A DNA stretch of 64,000 nt, from contig NZ_JBDJAC010000010.1 in the NCBI RefSeq assembly GCF_039652615.1, forward strand, positions 62,001 through 126,000. The letters run 5' to 3'. The translations under genes were made by a program, and so were the position numbers. The notes beneath the pieces are model-generated. The model was given only the letters and a program-made list of their open reading frames with translations. It did no database searches and was not told where the DNA came from. The DNA comes from Fulvimarina sp039652615 (GTDB lineage Bacteria > Pseudomonadota > Alphaproteobacteria > Rhizobiales > Rhizobiaceae). Within the stretch, counting starts at the first letter, position 1. Each line of letters starts with the position of its first letter. Below are positions 1-9,681 of this stretch, one piece after another.

Positions 1-399
1 GAGGATATCGCCTTCGGTCTGAAAGCGAGAAAATGGCCGAAGGCCGATATCGAAGCCCGCATCGAAAGCGTTCTCGAACGCTATGGCCTGAAGGGCTTCG
101 AAGATCGACTCGTCCATGAACTGTCAGGCGGCGAGCGTCAGATGGTGGCCTTCGCAGGTGTCATGGCGCTGGAGCCGGACTGGCTCGTCCTCGATGAGCC
201 GACCACGCTTCTCGACAGGCGCAACACCAACCGGGTAATGCGCACGGTCTCGGAGATTTCACAAAACATCGTCTTCGTGACGCATGATCTCGATCGACTT
301 TCCGGCTTTGACCGCGTCATCGTCTTCGAGGGGGGCCGGATCGCGTTCGACGGACCGCCCGCCGAGGCGATCCCGTTCTATGTCGAGCTGACGCGATGA
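1..399 (+). CDS. bioM: Energy-coupling ABC transporter ATP-binding protein, BioM/CbiO type (5' end cut by window)
   Basis: The reading frame is open from the first base, so the N-terminal part with the Walker A loop lies outside the window. The visible 132 residues hold the ABC signature LSGGERQ (fragment residues 41-47), Walker B WLVLDEPT and the switch histidine in FVTHD. This subunit hydrolyses ATP on the cytoplasmic face of an energy-coupling-factor (ECF) vitamin or metal importer. The stop overlaps the start of the next gene by 4 bases (ATGA), and that gene encodes the matching T component. The pair fits BioMN, which drives biotin uptake with BioY. Cobalt or another vitamin is possible because no S component is visible. 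Confidence 0.85.
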   Translation, partial: EDIAFGLKARKWPKADIEARIESVLERYGLKGFEDRLVHELSGGERQMVAFAGVMALEPDWLVLDEPTTLLDRRNTNRVMRTVSEISQNIVFVTHDLDRLSGFDRVIVFEGGRIAFDGPPAEAIPFYVELTR

Positions 400-986
400 T
401 CGCCGGGCTCTATAGGCCGGGGACGAGCTTTCTCCACCGCATGAAAGCCGGCCACAAGCTGATCGCGCTGATTGTTTTCGGCACGGTGCTCCTCTCGGTT
501 CCGCAGATCGCACTGTCGGCAGGCGGCCTCGCCGCAGTCGCCGCCGCCTATCTCGTCGCCGGCTTTTCCGGCTCCATGATCTTGCGGCAGATTCGGCCTG
601 CAGCCTTCGTGCTCGCAATTCTATTCGCGGCCCAGCTCTGGCTGGCCGGCCTCGATACAGCCGTTCTTGTCCTCACGCGCTTTTCCGCACTCATTCTCGC
701 GGCAGCGCTCGTCACCCTGACGACGCGAACGAGCGATCTCGTCGCGGCGATCGAGACCGCGCTCGGCCCCTTCGAGCGGTTCGGCGTCAATGTTGAAAAG
801 ACCAGCCTCGCCATATCTCTGACGATCCGCTTCATCCCACTCGTGTCGCAGGTGGTCGATGAGGTTCGCGAGGCGCAGGCCGCCCGTGGCGGGCGACGGT
901 CCATCGTCGCGCTCGCCGTTCCGGTCACGATCCGGCTTCTGAAGACGGCTGACGCGATCGCCGAGGCGATCGACACCAGGTCCTGA
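396..986 (+). CDS. bioN: ECF transporter transmembrane (T) component, BioN type
   Basis: A 196-residue hydrophobic protein with about five membrane segments, starting in a 4-base overlap with the upstream ATPase gene. Residues near 135-160 carry the charged coupling region expected of EcfT/CbiQ proteins (SQVVDEVREAQAARG), where an Ala-Arg-Gly type motif contacts the ATPases. About 196 residues fits the short BioN subgroup rather than the longer EcfT or CbiQ. The biotin assignment rests on length and the two-gene arrangement and is an inference. No BioY gene follows. A hairpin at 1032-1058 probably ends the transcript. Confidence 0.82.
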   Translation: MIAGLYRPGTSFLHRMKAGHKLIALIVFGTVLLSVPQIALSAGGLAAVAAAYLVAGFSGSMILRQIRPAAFVLAILFAAQLWLAGLDTAVLVLTRFSALILAAALVTLTTRTSDLVAAIETALGPFERFGVNVEKTSLAISLTIRFIPLVSQVVDEVREAQAARGGRRSIVALAVPVTIRLLKTADAIAEAIDTRS

Positions 987-1031
987 CCTTGAAACGAAGG
1001 GAACCCGGGAAAAAGTCCCGTTGTCCCAAAG

Positions 1032-1058
1032 TCCTGCTCGCGCCCCTGACGGGCAGGA
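1032..1058 (+). terminator. Hairpin after bioN, candidate terminator
   Basis: Nine-base arms TCCTGCTCG and CGGGCAGGA (one wobble pair) enclose a 9-base loop, 45 bases after the bioN stop. There is no clear T-run, so intrinsic termination is uncertain. It separates bioMN from the next transporter, whose own ribosome site (GGGAGG) lies just before 1118. Confidence 0.4.
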
Positions 1059-1117
1059 TCGGATTCCTGTAAGATGGCGATCGAAGAGATTTCGACGATT
1101 TTGGGAGGATCGGCGAT

Positions 1118-2116
1118 ATGACATCCATGCGCATCGTGCTGGCTGCGGCCGCCATGCTTTTTGCCTGCGGCACGGTCGTCGCACAGGACAGGAGCGACAG
1201 CCCCGAGCCAGTGCGCATCGGCGTTCTCAAATACGGAACGGTGAACTGGGAACTCGACGCCATGACCCGCGAGGGCCTCGATGAGGCGAACGGGGTCGAT
1301 GTCGAGATCGTGCCCTTTGCCGGCGAGAGCGCATCCAATGTCGCGCTTCAGGCGGGCGATGTGGACATGATCGTGTCGGATTGGCTCTGGGTATCGCGCC
1401 AGCGCGCGAGCGGCGCCGACTACACCTTCGCGCCCTACTCCACCTCGGTCGGCTCGATGATGATCCCCGGCGACAGCGATGTCTCAGATCTCGGCGACCT
1501 CAAGGGCAAGACGATCGGCGTTGCCGGCGGGCCGCTCGACAAGAACTGGCTGCTGATCCAGGCGCTCGCGAAACGGGACTTCGGCACAGATCTTTCAGCC
1601 GAAAACGAGATCGCCTTCGGCGCGCCGCCGCTGCTGGCCGAAAAGGCCCGATCCGGCGAGCTCGATGCCGTGCTCAACTTCTGGCACTATGCCGCACGGC
1701 TGGAGGCGGACGGCTTCAAGCCCCTGATCTCCGGCACAGATGCTGCGATCGCCATGGGCACGGAAGGCCCCGTGGCTTCGATCGGCTGGGTCTTCCGCGA
1801 GAGCTTTGCCGAAGAACATCCGGCGGCCATCGAGGGCTTTCTTAGCGCCGATCGCGCAACCAAGGACCTTCTTGCGACTTCCGATGAAGCATGGGAGACG
1901 CTTCGCCCACTGATGAAGCCGGAGGACGACAAGGCATACCAGACCCTTATCGAGCGCTATCGCGAAGGCATTCCCGCACGCAGCGCCGCAGACGAGGTCA
2001 AGGATACGGAAAAACTCTATGCTCTCCTCTACCAGATCGGCGGCGAAAAGCTGGTCGGCCCCAGCGAAACGCTGATGGAGGGGACCTACCACACCGGCCT
2101 CGGCCATGGCGATTGA
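1118..2116 (+). CDS. ABC transporter periplasmic substrate-binding protein, NitT/TauT family
   Basis: A 332-residue protein with a cleavable signal peptide (hydrophobic stretch from residue 5, ending near VVAQ at about 23). The mature part shows the type II periplasmic-binding fold of nitrate/sulfonate/taurine receptors: an early IGVLKYG strand, a GDVDMIVSD segment and a central KGKTIGVAGG motif that begins the second lobe. A strong GGGAGG precedes the chosen ATG. The gene overlaps the permease gene by 11 bases and is followed by the ATPase, making a complete importer. The substrate cannot be read from sequence. Aliphatic sulfonates, nitrate-like anions or a small organic compound are all possible. 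Confidence 0.85.
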   Translation: MTSMRIVLAAAAMLFACGTVVAQDRSDSPEPVRIGVLKYGTVNWELDAMTREGLDEANGVDVEIVPFAGESASNVALQAGDVDMIVSDWLWVSRQRASGADYTFAPYSTSVGSMMIPGDSDVSDLGDLKGKTIGVAGGPLDKNWLLIQALAKRDFGTDLSAENEIAFGAPPLLAEKARSGELDAVLNFWHYAARLEADGFKPLISGTDAAIAMGTEGPVASIGWVFRESFAEEHPAAIEGFLSADRATKDLLATSDEAWETLRPLMKPEDDKAYQTLIERYREGIPARSAADEVKDTEKLYALLYQIGGEKLVGPSETLMEGTYHTGLGHGD

Positions 2117-2912
2117 TATCCATGGGACGGCCAGCGAAGGACGCATTAATCGGCGCGCAATGCGCGGTCTGACACCGAAAGCCGTCACAGCCCTCTCGCT
2201 CATCGGCCTCCTCGCCATCTGGTGGGTGAGTGCGATCCTTGCAGACAGCCGGGTGCTTCCGGGCCCGCCCGCCGTCTTCGAGGCGTTCTGGAGGGACGCG
2301 GTGACGGGCGAACTCTGGTTCAACCTCGCCATGACGTTGATGCGGGTGTTCTTCGCCTTCATCCTCGCCATGGTGATCGGTTCGGCGATCGGGATCGGGC
2401 TCGGCGTCAGCCGGGAAGCCAATCGCTTCTTCGACCCCTGGCTGATCCTCTTCCTCAACATCCCGGCGCTCGTCGTCATCGTGCTCGCCTATATCTGGTT
2501 CGGCCTCAACGAGGTGGCGGCCATCGGGGCAATCGCCGTCAACAAGATCCCGAATGTCGTCGTCACCATGCGCGAGGGGGCCCGCGCCCTCGACCGGGAT
2601 CTGCGGGAGATGGCCGAGGTCTATCGCTTCAGTGCGATGAAGCGCATGCGCCATGTCGTGCTGCCACAGCTCCAGCCCTATTTCGCAGCCGCGTCGCGCT
2701 CGGGGCTCGCCCTCATCTGGAAGATCGCCCTCGTCGTCGAGCTTCTCGGCCGCTCCAACGGTGTCGGTTTCCAGATCAACCTCTATTTCCAGCTCTTCGA
2801 TGTCGCCGGCATCCTCGCCTATACGCTCGCTTTCGTCGCCGTCATGTTGTTGATCGAATTCCTCATCGTCCAGCCACTGGAAGCCCACACGACACGGTGG
2901 CGGCGGAGCTGA
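2106..2912 (+). CDS. ABC transporter permease, NitT/TauT (SsuC/TauC) family
   Basis: A 268-residue inner-membrane protein with about six hydrophobic segments. The BPD_transp_1 coupling loop is visible near residues 155-185 (EMAEVYRFSAMKRMRHVVLP), the region that docks on the ATPase. It starts inside the end of the binding-protein gene and stops two bases before the first possible start of the ATPase gene, so the three are probably co-translated. It forms the channel for the substrate delivered by the protein encoded at 1118-2116. Confidence 0.88.
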   Translation: MAIDIHGTASEGRINRRAMRGLTPKAVTALSLIGLLAIWWVSAILADSRVLPGPPAVFEAFWRDAVTGELWFNLAMTLMRVFFAFILAMVIGSAIGIGLGVSREANRFFDPWLILFLNIPALVVIVLAYIWFGLNEVAAIGAIAVNKIPNVVVTMREGARALDRDLREMAEVYRFSAMKRMRHVVLPQLQPYFAAASRSGLALIWKIALVVELLGRSNGVGFQINLYFQLFDVAGILAYTLAFVAVMLLIEFLIVQPLEAHTTRWRRS

Positions 2913-2913
2913 A

Positions 2914-3672
2914 TTGACAAGCGAGCATCCCGAAGCCGGCTCCATGGCAGCCTCGCACCCGCTCGATGTCTCGATCTCGGGCAAGGTGTTCAGGAGCGCC
3001 GATGGTCAAGCGATCCATGCGATTGAAAATATTGCCTTCACCGCGCCGGAGGGGTCGTTCACGACGCTGATCGGCCCCTCCGGCTGCGGCAAGACGACGG
3101 CGCTGCGCATCGTTCTCGGTCTCGACGAAGATTACGAAGGGACGATTTCCCGGCCAGACAAGAATGGCCGGATCGCCGTCGTCTTCCAGGAACCACGCCT
3201 CCTGCCTTGGCGCACGGTGGAACAGAATGTGCGCCTTGCGCTCCCGGACGACATGGCCGGCGAAAATTTAGACGAACTGTTCGCCATTGTCGGCCTGTCG
3301 GAGATGCGCCGGCGATTTCCGACCGAGCTTTCCCTCGGCCTTGCCCGCCGGGTCGCCCTCGCCCGCGCTTTCGCGATCCGGCCCAGCCTCCTGCTTCTCG
3401 ACGAACCCTTCGTCTCGCTCGACGAGATGACGGCGACGCGCCTGCGTCAGCTCCTCATCGAGGTCTGGTCCGCCCGCCGGACGACGGCGCTCATGGTCAC
3501 GCACAATCTGCGCGAGGCCGTGCAGCTGTCGGACCGGATCGTCTTCCTCACCGAGCGCCCGTCGACGGTGCGGGGCGTCCACGAGATCGACCGCCCGCGC
3601 GAAGCCCGCGATGGTGACTGGCGAGAATCCGAGGTCAAGCTGATCGACGAGCGATTCCCCGGCGTTCTTTGA
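2914..3672 (+). CDS. ABC transporter ATP-binding protein, NitT/TauT family
   Basis: Third gene of the transporter operon. Walker A GPSGCGKTT, Q-loop in VVFQEPRLLPW and Walker B LLLLDEPF are intact, with the H-loop in MVTHN. The signature loop is LSLGLARR rather than the usual LSGGQ/M, a relaxed form also known in some SsuB-like ATPases. The start is uncertain. TTG at 2914 follows the permease stop by one base and gives 252 residues. ATG at 2944 gives 242 residues and begins directly before the conserved fold. Substrate unknown. Confidence 0.87.
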   Translation: MTSEHPEAGSMAASHPLDVSISGKVFRSADGQAIHAIENIAFTAPEGSFTTLIGPSGCGKTTALRIVLGLDEDYEGTISRPDKNGRIAVVFQEPRLLPWRTVEQNVRLALPDDMAGENLDELFAIVGLSEMRRRFPTELSLGLARRVALARAFAIRPSLLLLDEPFVSLDEMTATRLRQLLIEVWSARRTTALMVTHNLREAVQLSDRIVFLTERPSTVRGVHEIDRPREARDGDWRESEVKLIDERFPGVL

Positions 3673-3761
3673 ACAGGATCAGGGTTCCCGGCAACCTTCA
3701 AGGGGTTCGCCGAAACGCGCTACGGCGCTAGACTTCGTTCGAAGTTGGAGGAGGAATCAAT

Positions 3762-5249
<1,488 letters not shown>

Positions 5250-5524
5250 AATCCATCGCCGGCGCCGGACGCAGGGACGGCGAAGGCTTTTGGGGTCCTT
5301 GAGACGATATCGAGACACGAAGCGAAGCAAAGACAGGGTTGTCAATCGCCTCGTACTGTCGGCTAAGTAACAAAGACTCGCAATTCCTCACATTTTCGCG
5401 TTCATTAAACGTCGGGCAACCGTAATCGGTGATTTTGTCGATGCAGCTGCCTGGACCGAGCGGTTGCGTTGAGCGGCGGCGGCTTCGGCTCGTCGGTTTG
5501 TTGTTTGAGTACGGTGGTATCAAC

Positions 5525-5776
5525 ATGCACGACGAAATGCAGGTTTTGTCGCCTCAGGCGGCGACCAAACTAGCACGTTCGAACCTTGCCTATGCAATCG
5601 ACATGGCCAAGGCGGAACGCGCCTTCTATCAAGCCGGACGGACCGCTTTTCAGCAGGGCCGGAACGAAGGGGCCTGTCCCTATCCGGGCTCTTCGGCGCG
5701 GGCCAAACTCTGGCTGCTCGGCTTCAACGAGGCGCGCGATGCCGAGGATCAGAAACTCTCCAATCGCTGGCGCTGA
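5525..5776 (+). CDS. Small Rmf/CrpP-fold protein (ribosome modulation factor-like)
   Basis: An 83-residue protein starting at ATG 5525. The C-terminal half, residues about 38-72, matches the ribosome modulation factor pattern: an aromatic followed by a Gly-rich stretch (AFQQGRNEGACPYP) and a later ARAKLWLLGFNEA helix. RMF dimerises resting ribosomes in gammaproteobacteria, while alphaproteobacterial relatives of this fold are poorly studied. About 275 bases separate it from glpK; I see no other gene there, so the leader may be long or hold its promoter. The ORF could extend to 5429, but that part is Arg/Leu-rich and looks untranslated. The fold assignment is moderate and the function is inferred. 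Confidence 0.65.
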   Translation: MHDEMQVLSPQAATKLARSNLAYAIDMAKAERAFYQAGRTAFQQGRNEGACPYPGSSARAKLWLLGFNEARDAEDQKLSNRWR

Positions 5777-5838
5777 AACGGCGGCTCATACCGCCAGAGG
5801 TTTGCAAGCACCGCTTGGCTGTCGAAGGCCCGGCTGCA

Positions 5839-5905
5839 GCCCGCGCGGCGTTTGAGTGTTCTTCAAATCCGTTATCGCGAAGCGATCGAACGGATTTCGT
5901 ATAAG
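5839..5905 (+). repeat. Dispersed palindromic repeat, copy 1
   Basis: This segment between the convergent rmf-like and xthA genes recurs, inverted, at 31777-31842 with only a few differences. It contains a hairpin at 5865-5897: outer arms AAATCCGT and ACGGATTT, inner arms ATCGC and GCGAT, loop GAA. A diverged copy lies at 8692-8725. The position between converging genes suggests a REP-like element or a bidirectional terminator. Confidence 0.75.
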
Positions 5906-5947
5906 ACGAGAATTGACCCTGAGATCAATTCATTTGCCCGTCAGTAT

Positions 5948-6751
5948 TCACACGGCAAAACGGGCCGTTACCGGCACATGGTCGGAGGGCCGCTCCCAGC
6001 CACGGGCATCGGTCAGGACGCTGACATCCGACAGTGTCCCGGCGATATCGGCCGAACTCCAGATGTGATCGAGACGCCGGCCGCGATTGGAGGCCGCCCA
6101 GTCCTTGGCCCGGTAGCTCCACCAGGTGAAGAGCTTCTCCTCCATCGGAATGTGCTGGCGCATCAGATCGGTCCAGCCGCCTTCGGTCATCGCTGTGACA
6201 AGGCCTTCGGTCTCGACCGGCGTATGGGAGACGATCTTGAGCATCTGCTTGTGGGACCAGACATCCATCTCGTAGGGCGCGATATTGAGGTCGCCGCACA
6301 AGAGAGCGGAGACGCCCTGTTCGCCCTCGGCGCGCATCTTTCGCATTTCCTCGACGAATTGCAGCTTGTGCCGGAATTTCGGATTGGCTTCCGGATCGGG
6401 CACGTCGCCGCCAGCCGGCACGTAAAGATTATGCACCCGGATCTTGCGGTCTCCGACCGCCAGCCTGACGGAGAGATGGCGGGCATCCCCCACCTCGCAA
6501 AAATCCTGCCGCACCACGTCATCGAAGGGCAGTTTCGAGAGAACGGCCACCCCGTGATAGCCTTTCTGGCCGTGAAGCGCGACATGGTCGTAGCCAAGCC
6601 CCTCGAAGGCCGAATGAGGAAACTGCTCGTTCGTGCACTTCGTCTCCTGAAGACACAGGACATCGGGCTGTTCCATCTTGAGGAACTGCACGACGATTTC
6701 GGCGCGAAGGCGAACGGAGTTGATATTCCAGGTCGTCAGCGAAAAGGTCAT
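5948..6751 (-). CDS. xthA: Exodeoxyribonuclease III (AP endonuclease family)
   Basis: A 267-residue member of the endonuclease/exonuclease/phosphatase fold. The motifs are in order: the N-terminal TWNINSVRLR, the metal-binding glutamate in LQETKC, the catalytic LNIAPYEMDV segment, RRLDHIW and the final SDHVPV. It cleaves DNA 5' of abasic sites and degrades one strand from 3' ends during base-excision repair. Length and motif order match bacterial ExoIII, and the start leads straight into the first strand. It converges on the rmf-like gene, with a palindromic repeat between the two 3' ends. Confidence 0.94.
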   Translation of the reverse strand: MTFSLTTWNINSVRLRAEIVVQFLKMEQPDVLCLQETKCTNEQFPHSAFEGLGYDHVALHGQKGYHGVAVLSKLPFDDVVRQDFCEVGDARHLSVRLAVGDRKIRVHNLYVPAGGDVPDPEANPKFRHKLQFVEEMRKMRAEGEQGVSALLCGDLNIAPYEMDVWSHKQMLKIVSHTPVETEGLVTAMTEGGWTDLMRQHIPMEEKLFTWWSYRAKDWAASNRGRRLDHIWSSADIAGTLSDVSVLTDARGWERPSDHVPVTARFAV

Positions 6752-6951
6752 GGAAAGCGTCTTCTTCTGGAAATGGAATCAAGCGGGCGTGACCCGTTCC
6801 GATTACCAGTCATGCTCGTGATGGCAAGCGCGAGAAACAGGTGGTTCGACGACGGCTCTTCGACCCTCTGCTTGACGGCGAGTAACGGTTCCCTAACGGC
6901 CACGGCTCATGCTGGCGCTGCCCGTTTATGCGTCCAAGGTCCGTTCAACCC

Positions 6952-8688
6952 ATGTCCGATATCACCAGCCAACCCGCACGGCTTCCGGGTCTACGACTTG
7001 GTTTGACATCACCGGTGCTGCTTCTGGGCCTTGCAACGGTTCTTCTTTTCACGCTGCTGGCGCTTCCGCTCACCGTACCGATCGGGGCGTTTTATTGGGA
7101 CACGTTCATCTATTTCGACGCAGCGAACCGCCTTGCAGACGGCCAGATGCCTTCGGTCGATTTCTTCGCTCCCGCCGGTCCGCTCGGCTATTGGCTGTTC
7201 GCCCTTCTCAACGACATCTTCTCCCAGGCCCAGCCGGCGCTTCTCGCCCAGTACATGATGCTGGTCGTCACAGCGCCCCTCTTTGCAGCCGTGCTGATGG
7301 ATGTCGACAGGCACTCACGCACCACCGCGTTTTGCCTGCTTCTGCCATTTCTCATCTTCGTGGCGCTGCCGTTCAACGCAACACCCTTTTCGTCCTATCC
7401 GGGAATTGACGGCTTCGGCTATTACAACCGCCAGTGCATTCATCTCCTCTACGTTCTCACCGCCGCGCTTATCTTCGCGACCAATCGGAGCGTCCTGCTG
7501 ACGGTGTTGGTCGGCACGATGACGGCCCTGTTCCTGACCAAGATAACGGGTTTCGTCTCCGGCGGTCTGCTATGCGCCTTTGCCATTCTCGCAGGCCGGG
7601 TAAGCATCAGGGAAGGGTTTGTCGTCTTCGCAGGCTTCGCGGTTATCCTCATCGCCCTCGAAGCTGCGACCGGCGTGACCTCCGCCTATGTCGCCGACCT
7701 GACGACGCTCGCCATCATGAACGACGGCGTTCTCCTCCAGCGCTTCCTGCAGGCTGGCTCTCTCCATTTCGGCATCTGCGCGTCCGCCGGGCTGCTTTGC
7801 CTGCTTCTGCTCTATGCCCAGCGCCACGACCTGCTGAAGCAGCTCAAGGCACTGCCAGCGGATATGGCTCTCTCCCGCGCAGCAGTTCTGTTCGATCGCG
7901 GCGCGATCTGGCTCGGCGTCGCGCTTTTCGCCGGCCTTTTTTTCGAGACCCAGAATACGGGAAGCCAGCCCTTCGTCTTCATCTGGCCAGTCATCCTGGC
8001 CATTCTCCTGAATACGAACGAGTTGAAAGGAACGCTGCGCATCGCCTGCCTGATCCTGGCCGCCGCCGCGACGTTGCCGCTCCTTGTCTCCACGGTTCAT
8101 CGCGCGGTCAGAGCAGCCGTCGGGCAGGCGCAATATGTCACGATGGATCTGCCGCATATGAAGACGCTGGATCAGGTGAGCCAGCGCCCGGAAATCGTCG
8201 AGCGCTCGGCCACAGTCCTCGACCTTTACAAGCGCTTTCCTCAAACATTCGAGGCCTTCGCCGAAAACCGAATTTTGCCGAGCTTTACCTATTATACCGA
8301 AGAGGATGCGCAGCTCGCCTGGCTGCGCGCCGTGGACGAAGGCGTTGAAGCGATCGAAGCCTATGAGACAGAAAACGATGTGCGCTTCGACACGATCTTC
8401 AGTCTCAACTTCACCAATCCGTTTCCCTACCTGATGGACAGGCATGCGCCCAAAGGTGTGCCGATCGGTGCCGATCCCTATCGCACCGTGCCGGAGCCGA
8501 GCGAGACGGTTCTTGCCGAACTCGAAGCGACCGATCTCGTCCTTTATCCAAGATGTCCGGTCACGAACGCGATCGAGGACCTCTATCACTTCTACGAACC
8601 TGCGCTTGCGTCCCGCAAAACCATAGCACTGTCGTCCTGTTGGGACGGGCTTGTGAAACCGGAAAACCTGAGCGCGCCAGCACAGTGA
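6952..8688 (+). CDS. Polytopic membrane protein, glycosyltransferase family 39-like
   Basis: A protein of 578 residues (586 if an upstream ATG at 6928 is used) with about ten hydrophobic segments in the first 370 residues, followed by a soluble C-terminal domain of about 180 residues. The first periplasmic loop has the acidic pattern WDTFIYFDAANRLADGQ and then DFFAPAGPLGYW, which resembles the catalytic loop of ArnT/PMT-type GT-C transferases using lipid-linked sugars. I cannot name the donor or acceptor. No polysaccharide genes are adjacent. The start choice is weak because no clear ribosome site precedes either ATG. Confidence 0.6.
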   Translation: MSDITSQPARLPGLRLGLTSPVLLLGLATVLLFTLLALPLTVPIGAFYWDTFIYFDAANRLADGQMPSVDFFAPAGPLGYWLFALLNDIFSQAQPALLAQYMMLVVTAPLFAAVLMDVDRHSRTTAFCLLLPFLIFVALPFNATPFSSYPGIDGFGYYNRQCIHLLYVLTAALIFATNRSVLLTVLVGTMTALFLTKITGFVSGGLLCAFAILAGRVSIREGFVVFAGFAVILIALEAATGVTSAYVADLTTLAIMNDGVLLQRFLQAGSLHFGICASAGLLCLLLLYAQRHDLLKQLKALPADMALSRAAVLFDRGAIWLGVALFAGLFFETQNTGSQPFVFIWPVILAILLNTNELKGTLRIACLILAAAATLPLLVSTVHRAVRAAVGQAQYVTMDLPHMKTLDQVSQRPEIVERSATVLDLYKRFPQTFEAFAENRILPSFTYYTEEDAQLAWLRAVDEGVEAIEAYETENDVRFDTIFSLNFTNPFPYLMDRHAPKGVPIGADPYRTVPEPSETVLAELEATDLVLYPRCPVTNAIEDLYHFYEPALASRKTIALSSCWDGLVKPENLSAPAQ

Positions 8689-8691
8689 TCC

Positions 8692-8725
8692 AAACTCCGG
8701 GATCGCGAAGCGGTCACACGGGTTT
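8692..8725 (+). repeat. Diverged copy of the dispersed palindromic repeat
   Basis: Starting 4 bases after the stop of the preceding membrane-protein gene, the core ATCGCGAAGCG is conserved and flanked by arms related to AAATCCG and CGGATTT, here AAACTCCG and CGGGTTT. The hairpin is less perfect than in the copies at 5865-5897 and 31785-31817. Again it lies at the meeting point of converging genes. Confidence 0.5.
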
Positions 8726-8912
8726 TGCGCGCTCCGGGACGCAAAAGATCTCGTTGAGGCTCGGCATGATCGCACGCACATCGCCCTCGGCAAGGCGATG
8801 ATAGATCGCCTCCCGATCGCCGCGGGTCTCCATGGCACCGCCCGCCTGCCCGGCCGTTCCCGAGCAACGAAGAGGGAGCGCTGGAACACGATGATCAGGT
8901 CGGGAATGGCGA

Positions 8913-9533
8913 TTATCGAGGGGACGGCTCGCGGGCGATGCCGTGAAGAAAAATGTCGACGCCCTCATTGACCAGCGCATCCAGCTCAGCGCCTCGGGGC
9001 GGTTCGGCGAGACCGAGAACCGCATCGCGCAGCCCTTCGGCGACGATCATCGACACGAGCATCATGGCGGCCCGTTCGGCCTGTCGTATTTCGAGCCTGC
9101 CGTCCTTGGCGTAAGCCGCGAGCTGGTCGGCGAGCGGCCTGATCGCGAGGCGTTTGACGGTCTGGACATAAAGAGCGGCGACATGAGGAAAGCGCTGCCC
9201 CTCGCTCATGACGACACGATAGGAAGCAATCCCGTGTTCGGAAAAGGTGAGCGTGGCGAAGGCCTTCATGAAGGCCTTAAGCCACTCGGCCGGGGTCAGG
9301 CCGGGAGCGGCGGTCGTCACGGGACCGACCGACCTCGTCACCATGACGTGCATCACCGCTTCAAGAAGCGCCTCCTTGGACGGCACATGCCTGTAGATGG
9401 TCTTCTTCGACATTCCGGCCGCTGACGCGATCCGCCCGACATTGGCATCGTTGAAGCCGTGCCGGCGGAATTCCGCCAGAGCGCTCTCCAGCAGGGGGGG
9501 AGGAAGTTCGGTATTCGCCTTGTCGTCGCTCAT
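8913..9533 (-). CDS. TetR/AcrR family transcriptional regulator, divergent from the P450
   Basis: A 206-residue regulator. The N-terminal helix-turn-helix is clear (NVGRIASAAGMSKKTIYRHV, about residues 30-50) and is followed by a KEALLEAVM helix typical of TetR proteins. The C-terminal ligand domain is not specific to one class. I chose ATG 9533 because the longer ORF adds 29 residues reading back into the control region. The gene is transcribed away from the CYP102-type P450 gene, with 148 bases between starts. In Bacillus, CYP102 genes are controlled by a neighbouring TetR protein (FatR/BscR) that responds to fatty acids. Local control of the P450 is a reasonable inference. Confidence 0.88.
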   Translation of the reverse strand: MSDDKANTELPPPLLESALAEFRRHGFNDANVGRIASAAGMSKKTIYRHVPSKEALLEAVMHVMVTRSVGPVTTAAPGLTPAEWLKAFMKAFATLTFSEHGIASYRVVMSEGQRFPHVAALYVQTVKRLAIRPLADQLAAYAKDGRLEIRQAERAAMMLVSMIVAEGLRDAVLGLAEPPRGAELDALVNEGVDIFLHGIAREPSPR

Positions 9534-9570
9534 GAACCAACTCCTAAACTGCGATATCAAAGGGGTCGAT

Positions 9571-9590
9571 TGGAAACTCGTGGGTTTCCA
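9571..9590. promoter_or_regulatory. Palindrome in the TetR/P450 intergenic region, candidate operator
   Basis: Seven-base arms TGGAAAC and GTTTCCA are separated by 6 bases, roughly in the middle of the 148-base space between the two divergent starts. Size and symmetry suit a TetR-dimer operator. Binding is not shown. Confidence 0.45.
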
Positions 9591-9681
9591 TCTGCGAACC
9601 GCGTTCCTATATCCGCGCAAAGCACCGACGCCGGGGCCGCCAGACCGCAGCTTCGACCGTTACGCCAGAGCGAGAGACGCC

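Noticed and set aside
5852..7006. Plus-strand frame of 384 codons over xthA
   Set aside because: Antisense to exonuclease III, which has all catalytic motifs.
8714..8833. 38-codon minus-strand frame (REAIYHRLAEGDVRAIMPSL part looks protein-like)
   Set aside because: Too short to support. Its end lies inside the diverged palindromic repeat and no ribosome site is clear. It could be a gene remnant.
9397..9681. N-terminal extension of the P450 frame by 95 codons
   Set aside because: It overlaps the divergent tetR gene and operator region, and P450 BM3 starts at the position of ATG 9682.
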